From contig CATQIB010000015.1 in the NCBI GenBank assembly GCA_958296185.1, positions 1 through 64,000 of the forward strand: a DNA stretch of 64,000 nucleotides. The letters run 5' to 3'. Below, piece by piece: positions 1-8,800 of this stretch. Within the stretch, counting starts at the first letter, position 1; each line of letters begins with the position of its first letter. The DNA comes from an uncultured Mesonia sp. (GTDB taxonomy: Bacteria; Bacteroidota; Bacteroidia; Flavobacteriales; Flavobacteriaceae). Under the pieces are notes generated by a model. The model ran no database searches and was not told where the DNA came from. It worked only from the letters and a program-made list of their open reading frames with translations. The translations under genes were made by a program, and so were the position numbers.

Positions 1-1000
1 GTCCCAAAGCACCACCACCTCCCGCATGGACGATGTAATTGGCTACCGAAGGCACGGTAAAGTATCCTACAATACCAATGATCATAAATACCAGGTAGGC
101 CATATCCGTGCGGCTGAAAAAAGTATCCCCGTAATCCTGTACCTGGGCAATGTCCATTTCCAGCATTTTCTCCTGGATTTTTCCGATAATGCTCCCGAAA
201 ATATTGGCTACCGGAAGCCAGAGAAAAATATTGATATAGCGGGCAATCCAAACCGTCAGGGTATGCTGGAACCCGTCAAAGACGGCAATCCCAAATACCA
301 GCGGCCCCAGAATAGCAAGTACCACCAATTGAAAGGTTCGTAGCGTATCAATACATAAGGCTGCGGCTTCAAAGAGTACCCGCAGTACTTCACTCATCCA
401 TTCCTTGACCGAATTGCGGAAATTGTAAGAGGCTTTGGACATGGCAAACTTGATGTCGTTGCCAATCCCTTCAAAAAAGCCTTCATCGGAAGGGCTGGCA
501 TTATCATGGGTGTATTTATACCATCGGTCCCGGTCACCGTCACCGCTTTCACCCACATACATCTGCCACACATCCGTTTTTTTGATGGCTTCTTCCTTCT
601 TTTCCAAAAGCACCGCAATGGCCCTGTCGGAACCTTCCACCATTGAGGCGGTAGCGGTCACCGTCGGTTTCATGATCCCGTTGATCAATCCCAGAACGGA
701 AGGGAATATCAGCACACAAAACCCGATGACAAACGGGCGAAAAAGCGGATAAAAGTCGATAGGTTCCGCTCTTGACAAATGTCCCCAGACCCTGGAAGCG
801 ATATACCACATGGCGGCAAATCCCGCCAATGCCTGTCCCACACCAATAAGCTGACTGCACAGCGGCATCATTTCATCATAAAGTTGTTCCAATACGCTAT
901 GCAAGCCGTTCATCTCACCGGCAATTCCCTGTGCACTGCCCATAAAAGGCAATAGCAATCCTGTGACCGCCAGCCAGGCGGTTTTTCTATACGTAGCCAT
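1..1000 (-). CDS. traJ: Conjugative transfer protein TraJ (3' end cut by window edge)
   Basis: Inner-membrane component of the Bacteroidota (CTnDOT-type) mating apparatus. The frame is open from an ATG at 998-1000 to the left window edge, about 333 codons, so the C-terminus is missing. The protein begins with a cleavable-looking signal (MATYRKTAWLAVTGLLLPF, then SAQG). Several hydrophobic segments follow (around residues 50-75, 90-110 and 240-300, and again near the end), with a soluble stretch at about 115-200 rich in Lys, Glu and Asp. This layout is that of TraJ. It lies 11 nt past the stop of the last TraI-like gene, so it is translated from the same tra operon. The family call rests on recognised sequence style and gene order. 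Confidence 0.85.
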   Translation of the reverse strand, partial: MATYRKTAWLAVTGLLLPFMGSAQGIAGEMNGLHSVLEQLYDEMMPLCSQLIGVGQALAGFAAMWYIASRVWGHLSRAEPIDFYPLFRPFVIGFCVLIFPSVLGLINGIMKPTVTATASMVEGSDRAIAVLLEKKEEAIKKTDVWQMYVGESGDGDRDRWYKYTHDNASPSDEGFFEGIGNDIKFAMSKASYNFRNSVKEWMSEVLRVLFEAAALCIDTLRTFQLVVLAILGPLVFGIAVFDGFQHTLTVWIARYINIFLWLPVANIFGSIIGKIQEKMLEMDIAQVQDYGDTFFSRTDMAYLVFMIIGIVGYFTVPSVANYIVHAGGGGALG

Positions 1001-1011
1001 ACTATTGATTT

Positions 1012-1650
1012 TTAGTTGTTTATACCATATATATTGCGAATGGTTTGGGCATCATTTCTTTCTTTCGCCCTTTGCACCGCAAGAATGGTCGTGTTATTGT
1101 TAAAGTGTCTAAGGAACATTAGTTTGTCCTGCATATCGGCATAGATCCGGTCAATAGCCTGTAAACGCTCATCATCACTCATACGGGCTTTACCTGCCGT
1201 AATGATGACCAGTATTTCATCGAGGTTACGCAGGCTTTCATCAAAGAGGTTATCATACACCCGTCCGAGATACGCCAGTTCCTGCGGATTGAAATTCCCA
1301 TCACTTTGAAACCGGTCATACGCATTCCGGTATTCCCTGACCAGTATTATCTGGTAGTTTACAATATCACCCACACGTTTGTAGTTGCGAACGGTGGGGC
1401 TTACTTCCATCAGCCCGTCCAAAAAAGCTTTGTGTAAGCTAAAGTTCCCTTCGGATATATCCTTGATGGTATTATAACCCCCTTCCAATATCTGATAGCC
1501 TTTTTTCATATCGCTCAATATCTGTTTGAACTGTGTCAGTTTTTCTACATTGAGCAAGAGCTGTTGTATCTCTGCGGATTGCGCTGATGCCCTGAAAGAG
1601 CAGAAGAATCCGCAGATCACAAGTCCTAGAAGTATTCCTATTTTTTTCAT
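1012..1650 (-). CDS. TraI-like conjugal transfer protein, third tandem copy
   Basis: A 212-aa exported protein of the tra operon. Residues 1-24 form a signal peptide (MKKIGILLGLVICGFFCSF, then ASA). The rest is predicted mostly helical, with the family signature Y-L-G-R-V-Y-x-N-L near residue 125 and an A-I-D-R-I-Y-A-D-M-Q-D motif near residue 165. It matches its two upstream neighbours in length and motif order, so the three are paralogues. Its ATG overlaps the stop of the preceding gene by 4 nt (ATGA), which suggests translational coupling. In CTnDOT-type elements a TraI-like protein sits between TraG and TraJ, as here. Some databases give such proteins a tellurite-resistance (TerB-like) name, for which I see no support. 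The exact biochemical role is unknown. Confidence 0.75.
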   Translation of the reverse strand: MKKIGILLGLVICGFFCSFRASAQSAEIQQLLLNVEKLTQFKQILSDMKKGYQILEGGYNTIKDISEGNFSLHKAFLDGLMEVSPTVRNYKRVGDIVNYQIILVREYRNAYDRFQSDGNFNPQELAYLGRVYDNLFDESLRNLDEILVIITAGKARMSDDERLQAIDRIYADMQDKLMFLRHFNNNTTILAVQRAKERNDAQTIRNIYGINN

Positions 1651-2303
1651 GGGTTTTCGTTTTGAAGGTTCCTGAGTGTTTTACCGTATTGTACTTCATG
1701 GTATTCCCTGATCCGAGCGGCTGCCATTACTTTGGCTTCATTGCCGAAACTTTGCGAGAAGGTGTAATTGTCCTGCATCCGCAGGTAAAGCTTATCGATG
1801 CGATTCATACGCTCATTATCTTCCATTTGCAACTCGGCATCCGTGGTTATTGCAATAAGTTCATCCAGTGCTTGTTCACAATCCTCCAAGAGCCGGGTAA
1901 AAACCCGCCCGATATAGCTGAGTTCTGCTTCGGTAAAAGCATCGCTATTGTGAAGTTGTCCGTAGGTTTGCCCGTAATCCTGAACGATGCGTATTTGAAG
2001 GGCAATGATGTCTGCGACCTTTGCATAGTGTCTGATTTCAGGGTTGACTGTACTTAAGGAATTTATAAAATCACTGTGCAGGTCAAATTCCCCTTTGGTA
2101 AACCCGCCGATAGTGGTCAAACCCTCTTTGGCAATACGATAGCCTTTTTGGGCATATCCTATATATACCTGTAAAGCGGCAATCTGCTGAAGCAGGTATT
2201 TCTTCTGTGTCTTTTTCTGGCGGAACCACTCCGAAAAAGTCTGTGCCTCAACGGTTCCGGCTGCCATAAATAGCATGAATCCTATTAAAATTATCTTTCT
2301 CAT
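1647..2303 (-). CDS. TraI-like conjugal transfer protein, second tandem copy
   Basis: A 218-aa paralogue of the genes on either side. It has a signal peptide (residues 1-20, MRKIILIGFMLFMAAGTVEA) followed by a helical periplasmic domain. It shares the pattern of an F/Y-x-x-G-x-F-x-L-H segment near residue 75, S-Y-I-G-R-V-F near residue 128 and R-I-D-K-L-Y-x-R-M-Q-D near residue 167 with the 212-aa copy. It starts 8 nt after the stop of the upstream copy and overlaps the downstream copy by 4 nt. The natural reading is a structural or assembly factor of the mating channel in the periplasm. No catalytic motif is visible. Confidence 0.75.
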   Translation of the reverse strand: MRKIILIGFMLFMAAGTVEAQTFSEWFRQKKTQKKYLLQQIAALQVYIGYAQKGYRIAKEGLTTIGGFTKGEFDLHSDFINSLSTVNPEIRHYAKVADIIALQIRIVQDYGQTYGQLHNSDAFTEAELSYIGRVFTRLLEDCEQALDELIAITTDAELQMEDNERMNRIDKLYLRMQDNYTFSQSFGNEAKVMAAARIREYHEVQYGKTLRNLQNENP

Positions 2304-2311
2304 AGTTCGTG

Positions 2312-3001
2312 TTATTGAGGAAGTCCATATAATTTTTTCACGATTTGTACTTCAATGGAAGTCTTTGCCCGGGCAAGGCTCAGCAATACATTCTGCTGAT
2401 TAAATCGCATTAGGTCATCATAATTGGCATCGACCTGATCGGCGGCATTGTTTACGATCTCCAAGCGTTTGGCATCACTCATCGTAGTAGTAAAGGATTG
2501 GACAATTAGGGTAATCTGGTCGATGTTGTTCAGGCTCTCTTCCAGAATTCCGGAGTAGACTTCTGACATATATTCAATCTCATCCGGGGTAAAGTGGTCA
2601 TCCTGCTGAATAAGCTGCCAGGCATGTTGGTATTCATTGACCAGCCGAACCTGTTTTTGGGTAATATCCCGGATGCGTTGGTAGTAGGAAATAATCGCCT
2701 TTACTTTTGCCAACTCTTCATAGTACTCTCGGTATTGCTCTTTTTGTTTTTCCGTCCACTCGGAAATCTCATCCAGTTTGAGTTTGGAAAGCGTGTTTTC
2801 CAAAGTCTTCTGGGCGTTCTGTAACCAGATGGTCTTGTTCTGTAGACGCTGGATTTTTAAATCCACGGCTTTGATTACTTTTTTGATGCCTGCCTTGATG
2901 ATTTCCAGTATGGCTATCGGGGTGGCATTCGCCTGTTGTACCGGTAGTACCGTAAAGGAGATACAAAGGGCAAGCAGTAACATTCTTGCATATTTTTTCA
3001 T
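2312..3001 (-). CDS. TraI-like conjugal transfer protein, first tandem copy
   Basis: A 229-aa exported helical protein directly after traG (6-nt gap). It has a signal peptide (MKKYARMLLLALCISFTVL, then PVQQANA). The mature part has coiled-coil character at about residues 45-100, rich in Lys, Gln and Glu. The family segment F-T-P-D-E-I-E-Y-M-S-E-V-Y lies near residue 140 and L-x-L-A-R-A-K-T near residue 207. It is more distant from the other two copies than they are from each other, and its insert around residues 55-85 is longer. It probably belongs to the TraI-type transfer proteins, position and size being the main evidence. Confidence 0.72.
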   Translation of the reverse strand: MKKYARMLLLALCISFTVLPVQQANATPIAILEIIKAGIKKVIKAVDLKIQRLQNKTIWLQNAQKTLENTLSKLKLDEISEWTEKQKEQYREYYEELAKVKAIISYYQRIRDITQKQVRLVNEYQHAWQLIQQDDHFTPDEIEYMSEVYSGILEESLNNIDQITLIVQSFTTTMSDAKRLEIVNNAADQVDANYDDLMRFNQQNVLLSLARAKTSIEVQIVKKLYGLPQ

Positions 3002-3007
3002 GGTTCA

Positions 3008-5476
3008 TCATTTTTTAAGTTTTAGATCTTCCGCCATTGCGGCAATGCCCTTGCGGATATCCCCGCCAAATTTTGCTGCATATTCCATCAGTTTTACCTT
3101 TTCCGTCTGCTCGGTAGTATACGCTAGGTATTCTTCCACGCTCACTTCGGTGCGATACACCTTGCTGAGCATTCCACCCAAACTGATAAATACCTCTTTG
3201 TATTTTCGGGCAGGGTCATTGGCTTTATTGACCGATAACACGAGGGCTTTTTCTTTTTCCGTCAATCCTAAAAGTTCCTGTATCTGGTCAAATTTGTTTT
3301 GGTACTTGCTCTGATCGAGCAGTATTTTACAATCGCTGTTATTAATGATCGCCTGCTTGACCACCGGGGAAGAAATAATATCCTCCACCTCCTGGGTTAC
3401 TACGATAGCCTCGCCAAAGAATTTCCGTACCGTTTTAAAGAGGTATTTGATGTATTCCGCAAAACCTTCTTTCATCAGGGCTTTCCAGGCTTCTTCAATT
3501 AAGATCATCTTTCGGATGCCTTTCATTTTGCGCATCTTGTTGATAAAGACTTCCATGATAATGATGGTCACTACCGGAAAGAGGATGGGATGATCTTTGA
3601 TATTGTCCAGTTCGAACACGATAAAGCGCTCCTGTAAAAGGTTCAGGTTTTCCGTAGCATTGAGCAGGTAATCGAATTCCCCGCCCAGATAATACGGGCG
3701 GAGTACATAAAGGAAATTATCCATATCAAAATCCCGGTCTTTTACCCGATCCTGTTGAAGTACCGTTACATACCCATCCCGCAGGAATTCATAAAAGCTA
3801 TTGAAACAAGGAAACACTGCCGGATTCTTCTCAAGGTGCTGGTAATACCCGGTAATGGCATTGGAAAGTGCAACATACTCACTGCGCTTAAAGGCTTCAT
3901 CATCCTTTTTCCAAAGGGCGAACAGCAGTGTTTTGATACTTTCTTTCTTTTCGGTGTCCAGGTTGTCACCCTCCCCGATAAAGAAAGGGTTGAAACGGAT
4001 GGGGTTTTCTTCACTGTAGGTGAAGTAGTAGCCGTTTACCATATCACACAAGCCTTTATAGCTATGTCCCACATCCACCAGTACGATATGCGTTCCCTGC
4101 TCGAAATAGCTGCGTACCATGTGATTGGTAAAAAAGGATTTTCCGCTTCCTGAGGGGCCTAATATAAATTTGTTACGGTTGGTACAAATTCCCATTTTCA
4201 TAGGCTCATCACTGATGTCCACATGCACGGGCTTGCCCGTCATCCGATCTCCCAAACGAATCCCTACAGGACTTAAGGAAGTACGGTAACCCGTTTCCAG
4301 GTTCAGAAAACAAGTCGCCTGCTCGGCAAAGGTGTCGAAGGTATCGTTCATCGGAAAATCAGCGGCATTGCCGGGAATGCCTGCCCAAAATATCTGAGGG
4401 GCACCGATGGTTTCTTGTTTGGCAACCGCATCCATTTGTGCCAGTGCGGAGGATACTTTGTTTTTCAGGTCTTTGAGTTCTTCCTTATCTTCCGTCCATA
4501 CCAGTACATTAAAATGGGCTTTTAAAGGAAGGCGTTGCTGACTGATGGCTTCATTTAAAAAATCATTGGTCGCATCACGGGCAATCATATTTTCCCTGCT
4601 GTAAGCTGACAGGGATTGCAACCGTAGCCTCTTGGATTCCAGCTTAGTGATCGTCTTCTGGGCATCCTCGATAAACAGGTACTGATTGTAAATGTGATTA
4701 CAGGGCAGTAATTGACCTAGCGTAGAGGCAAAGCCGATACTGAATTTGGTTTTGTCCGTACTGTACTTATCGTAATTGATCCGGCTACCGCAAAGTGCCG
4801 GCAGGTCGGCAGCATCCCCCAAGGTGTAAAGTTGGCAATGCTTTGAACCTACCTGCAAGCCTTCCTGAAAATTGATGTCTCCCATGATATACTGGTCATT
4901 GCGCTCGGACAGGTAGCAGTACTTTTCAATAATGCCCATGGTGCGTTTGCCACTCCAAAGTTCCTTTTCACGTAACCGGGTCAGTTTTACAAAACCACTA
5001 TCTTCCATAATACGCTGAAACTGACCGGTACTGTCCAGAAAATCCTGTAACAATGAGGGCTTCAACGTTTCTTCCGGGACGATGCTTCTACGCAGCAGGC
5101 TGGAATAGGCAGAAGTTGCCGTTTTGCGGTGAGCCGGTTTTTTGGTCAGTAGGATATAACAGCTATGATCCAGAAAGGGACGTTCATTAAAAAACCGCTC
5201 ACTTGCCCGGCTTAAAAAGCTGGTATCCGCTTTGGCAAAATCGGGTTGATGCCCAGTTTGCAAAAACCAGTCCTGTTTATGCAGTACACTGAATTTGGGC
5301 AATACCTTAATCGCTTTTACCCAGGCCTGATGAAAAGCTTCATATTCCTGATCGGAAAGGGTAAAGATCTCCGGTAGGTCTGCTTTAAACACGACGGTGA
5401 CATCGCCTTGTTTGCTCAGGATGCAGTCGTGTTCCACATCCATAATCGGTAATAGATCCTCCAACATTTTTTCCAT
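3008..5476 (-). CDS. traG: TraG, VirB4-family conjugation ATPase
   Basis: An 822-aa ATPase that powers assembly and substrate transfer in the type IV secretion-like mating channel, acting at the inner membrane. Walker A (GPSGSGKSFF) lies at about residues 440-450. The Walker B region (ILIEEAWKAL) lies near residue 660, followed by the F-G-E-A-I-V-V-T-Q-E-V-E-D segment typical of VirB4/TraG proteins. The N-terminal half carries the VirB4-type domain. It lies between traF (33 nt upstream) and the TraI-like genes, the expected order for CTnDOT-type elements. The name TraG follows the Bacteroides nomenclature and is not the VirD4 coupling protein, which is encoded separately at 42890-44878. Confidence 0.92.
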   Translation of the reverse strand: MEKMLEDLLPIMDVEHDCILSKQGDVTVVFKADLPEIFTLSDQEYEAFHQAWVKAIKVLPKFSVLHKQDWFLQTGHQPDFAKADTSFLSRASERFFNERPFLDHSCYILLTKKPAHRKTATSAYSSLLRRSIVPEETLKPSLLQDFLDSTGQFQRIMEDSGFVKLTRLREKELWSGKRTMGIIEKYCYLSERNDQYIMGDINFQEGLQVGSKHCQLYTLGDAADLPALCGSRINYDKYSTDKTKFSIGFASTLGQLLPCNHIYNQYLFIEDAQKTITKLESKRLRLQSLSAYSRENMIARDATNDFLNEAISQQRLPLKAHFNVLVWTEDKEELKDLKNKVSSALAQMDAVAKQETIGAPQIFWAGIPGNAADFPMNDTFDTFAEQATCFLNLETGYRTSLSPVGIRLGDRMTGKPVHVDISDEPMKMGICTNRNKFILGPSGSGKSFFTNHMVRSYFEQGTHIVLVDVGHSYKGLCDMVNGYYFTYSEENPIRFNPFFIGEGDNLDTEKKESIKTLLFALWKKDDEAFKRSEYVALSNAITGYYQHLEKNPAVFPCFNSFYEFLRDGYVTVLQQDRVKDRDFDMDNFLYVLRPYYLGGEFDYLLNATENLNLLQERFIVFELDNIKDHPILFPVVTIIIMEVFINKMRKMKGIRKMILIEEAWKALMKEGFAEYIKYLFKTVRKFFGEAIVVTQEVEDIISSPVVKQAIINNSDCKILLDQSKYQNKFDQIQELLGLTEKEKALVLSVNKANDPARKYKEVFISLGGMLSKVYRTEVSVEEYLAYTTEQTEKVKLMEYAAKFGGDIRKGIAAMAEDLKLKK

Positions 5477-5509
5477 TCTTATATTATTTACCGGGTTATT
5501 ACTTATTTT

Positions 5510-5824
5510 TTATCGTTTTAAAAAAGCCCTGCGGCTTCTGGAGCGGATCGCTTTGGGAACCTGTTTTCGTGCCAGGGTTTTCATAAGTCCGTGTTCCCCG
5601 TATTGATGGCTCATCCGATAGATCTTCATCACCAGCAAGGTGCCTGAGCCTAGAATAACACCGATGCATACCAGTGTGGGCAGGCCGATGATATACATGA
5701 TGGCAAATACGATGAGCAATCCCACCACACCGCCCCCCAAATACCAGATATACTGGGCTTTTAATCCCTTAAATTCAATACTGCGGTTAATTCCTTTATT
5801 AACCTGATACACACTATTTGCCAT
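5510..5824 (-). CDS. traF: TraF, DUF4133 conjugation membrane protein
   Basis: A 104-aa small integral membrane protein. It starts with the family-typical N-V-x-K-G-I-N-R-S-I-E-F-K-G-L-K motif (residues 8-22). Two hydrophobic helices follow (about residues 27-46 and 50-66), then a basic tail (K-x-Q-V-P-K-x-I-R-S-R-S-R-R). This is the DUF4133/TraF pattern and plays the VirB3-like role next to the VirB4-like TraG. It lies 18 nt downstream of the 1,842-aa methylase/helicase gene. Confidence 0.9.
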   Translation of the reverse strand: MANSVYQVNKGINRSIEFKGLKAQYIWYLGGGVVGLLIVFAIMYIIGLPTLVCIGVILGSGTLLVMKIYRMSHQYGEHGLMKTLARKQVPKAIRSRSRRAFLKR

Positions 5825-5842
5825 AGGCTTCTTTTTTTAATG

Positions 5843-8800
5843 TTACAATCGTATCCTTCTACGGGGAGGCTCCGATGCCGAAGCAGCTACCACAGTTTCT
5901 TTCAGGGCATGCCCGTTGGTTTGATGTTCCCCGAGGTTTATAACCGGGGTTTGTTCTTCATCCGGTTCATTGGGTTGGTGTTGCTTTAACTGGTTTTCCT
6001 GAATTTTAATAGCGATCTGCCGTTCCAGGTTAGCGAGTTCCGTCTTCAGTTCCCGCAGTTCGCTCTCCTTGGTAAAAGGTTTGGTGGTGAGTTTTTCAAT
6101 CTTGGGAAGTTCGGTTTTGAGATCGGAAAGGTTCCGCTTATACCGCTCTTTAAGATGCTCCACCCGGTCAATGGCATTTAAAAAATGTCGTGCTGCCAGT
6201 TTCGGATTATCCGTATTGGGCAACCCGTTATTGTAGGTGTATTTGATCCCCTCACTTTCCCTTTGCGCATAGAAGCTATTGGAATACCGGTATTCGAACA
6301 ATCCGTTTTCTTCGTAGGTTTCCTGTTGCCTGCGGATGTATAACTGAAAACCATACAGGTTGCCAATTTTTTCTTCGTGCTGACCGGCTTTTGGCTTCCA
6401 GTTTTGATACAACTGGATAATGTGCTTGCCTATAGCTTCACTGTCCCGAACCGTTATTCCGTCCAATTGAATGGGGTTGGCTTTAGCACCTTCTTTGGTC
6501 ATCTGGAGACGGTCTTTATACACGGCTGCATCGGCAGAAAGCTTTCCGAGTGTTTTTTCCGTGGAAGCATGATCGTTTTGCAGTTTTTCCAACTGGTATT
6601 TATGACGGGTGAGTTCCCTAAAATGGGAATGTTTCAGGCTTTCCATTACTGCCACTTTCTTTTCCAGCTTGCTTTTTTCCAAAAGGGAGGTATCCCCGGA
6701 AAGGATAGCAATGTATTCGGAGAAGTTCATACCGCTTTTTTCATCCACAGCCCCTTCATCAATGGTACGTACATTAAGTTCACTGTTTTTCATTTGGGAA
6801 ATGAAGGTCTGTTTGTTTTTAAGCAGGTTGAATTTGTAATTGTCCAGTGATTGCTCCACGGCATAGACAAAATTCTGTACCTGATTGCCGTAATGTTCTT
6901 TGGCAATACGGTTACCCTGTCGTGCCCCACGGCCGTTGCGTTGTTCCAGTTCCGAAGGCTTCCAGGGAATATCCAGATGGTGCATCGCCACCACACGCTC
7001 CTGTACATTCAAACCGGTTCCTGCTTTTTCCGTACTTCCGAGCAGGATGCGAATTTCACCCCGGTTCATCTTACGGAACAGCTCCGGTTTCTTGCGATCC
7101 GTCCAATCGTGGATGAAAGTGACTTCCGTGGCAGGGATATGAAAATCCCTCACCAGTTTTTCCTTCAGGGTATCATAAATATTAAACCGATCCGGTTTTG
7201 GGGTACCAATATCTGAAAAGACAATCTGGGTACCTTTATGAGGTTGGGTGTGGTTATAAATTTCAGCGATCTTTCTTGCGGCGGTGTTCACTTTATTATC
7301 CGGATGGTCTCCGTATTTCCAATCATCTACCAACCGCATATCGGCTGCCATTTTCTTGGCGTAATTAGTTGCTATAAGCATACGCCCTTTATCTTCTTCC
7401 GGGGTCAGCCTGCCACGCCCGATCAGTTCTCCATTCCCGGTCTTGGCGAATTGCATCAGGTTTTTAATAAACACCGATTGCTGTGGTGTAGGCGGAATAT
7501 TGACCAGGGTTTCACTGAGTTCCGGTTTATCCAGGTTGATGTGCCTGGCGGTTTTGTAATCGGTAATCTCGTTATAGAACAAAGCCAGTTCAGGGACTTT
7601 GATAAAATGACGGAAGCGTTCTTTAGCAATGATCTCATTGGTCACACTAAACTCAAAGTCCGTGGTTTTACGGGCAAATACCGCTGCCCAGCCGTCAAAA
7701 TTCTCAATGCGCTGGCGTTCCATTTCTTTAGGTCGCAGGTATTTAAAAAGCAGGTACATTTCCGTCAGGCTATTGGAAATTGGCGTACCTGATAAGAAGG
7801 TCACACAGAGATCGGAATTGAAACGCTCCTGCAAGGTGCGCACGGCAAAAAGCATGTTGAGTGCCTTTTGACTCCCCGCCATATTGCCCAGTCCGGCCAC
7901 CCGGTTATGACGGGTGGTAAAGGTCAGGTTTTTGAACTTATGGGATTCGTCCACAAACAAATGGTCAACACCCATTTCCTTAAAGTTGATGCCGGTGTCT
8001 TTCTTTTCTTCAATATCCTTGAGTACCGTTTTCAATTTTCCTTCCAGATTGTTCTTGCGGATTTCCAGCCCTTTGAGCATCTTTTTGGAAATCGCCCCGC
8101 CCAACTCCCTAACGGTATTCAGGTCACGCTGGATATGATCCAGTTCCGTCTGGAAGATCTGTTGCTGCATTTCCGGGGACTGCGGTATTTTACCGAACTG
8201 GTCATGGGTAAGGATAATACAATCCCAGTTGTTGTTTTTGATTTCATGGAATAAGCGTAGCCTTTTAGCCGGGGTGAAATCATTTTGCCCCGGGGATAAT
8301 ATCCGGGCATTGGGATAGGCTTTACGATAGGTTTCCGCAATTTGGTTGACATTGGCTTTCAGGGCAAGAATCATCGGTTTTTGTACTATACCGAGGCGTT
8401 TCATTTCCTGAGCGGAAACAATCATAGTGAGGGTTTTGCCCAATCCCACTTCGTGATCGATCAGTGCGCCCCGGTTCTGGATAATGCGCCAGGCGGCATT
8501 TTTCTGACTGCTGTATAGATCTTCAATGCCCAAAGCCTTTTTGTCCAGTCCCGGAAAGTTCAGATGGCTACCGTCAAATTCCCGTAGTACATAACAATTG
8601 AAAGTATCGTTATACAGGTTTTCGATATGCTTTTTATCGGTATCCGGCAGTTCCTTGAGCCAGTCTATAAAGCCGTTGCGTATCTGGTCGATCTTTTGGT
8701 GTGCCAGTTGAATGGCTTCATTATCGGGCACCCGTATGCTTTTGCCATCCCCGACGGATACCTCATAGGTGAAAAACGGAGTTGTATTTTCCAGGGCATG

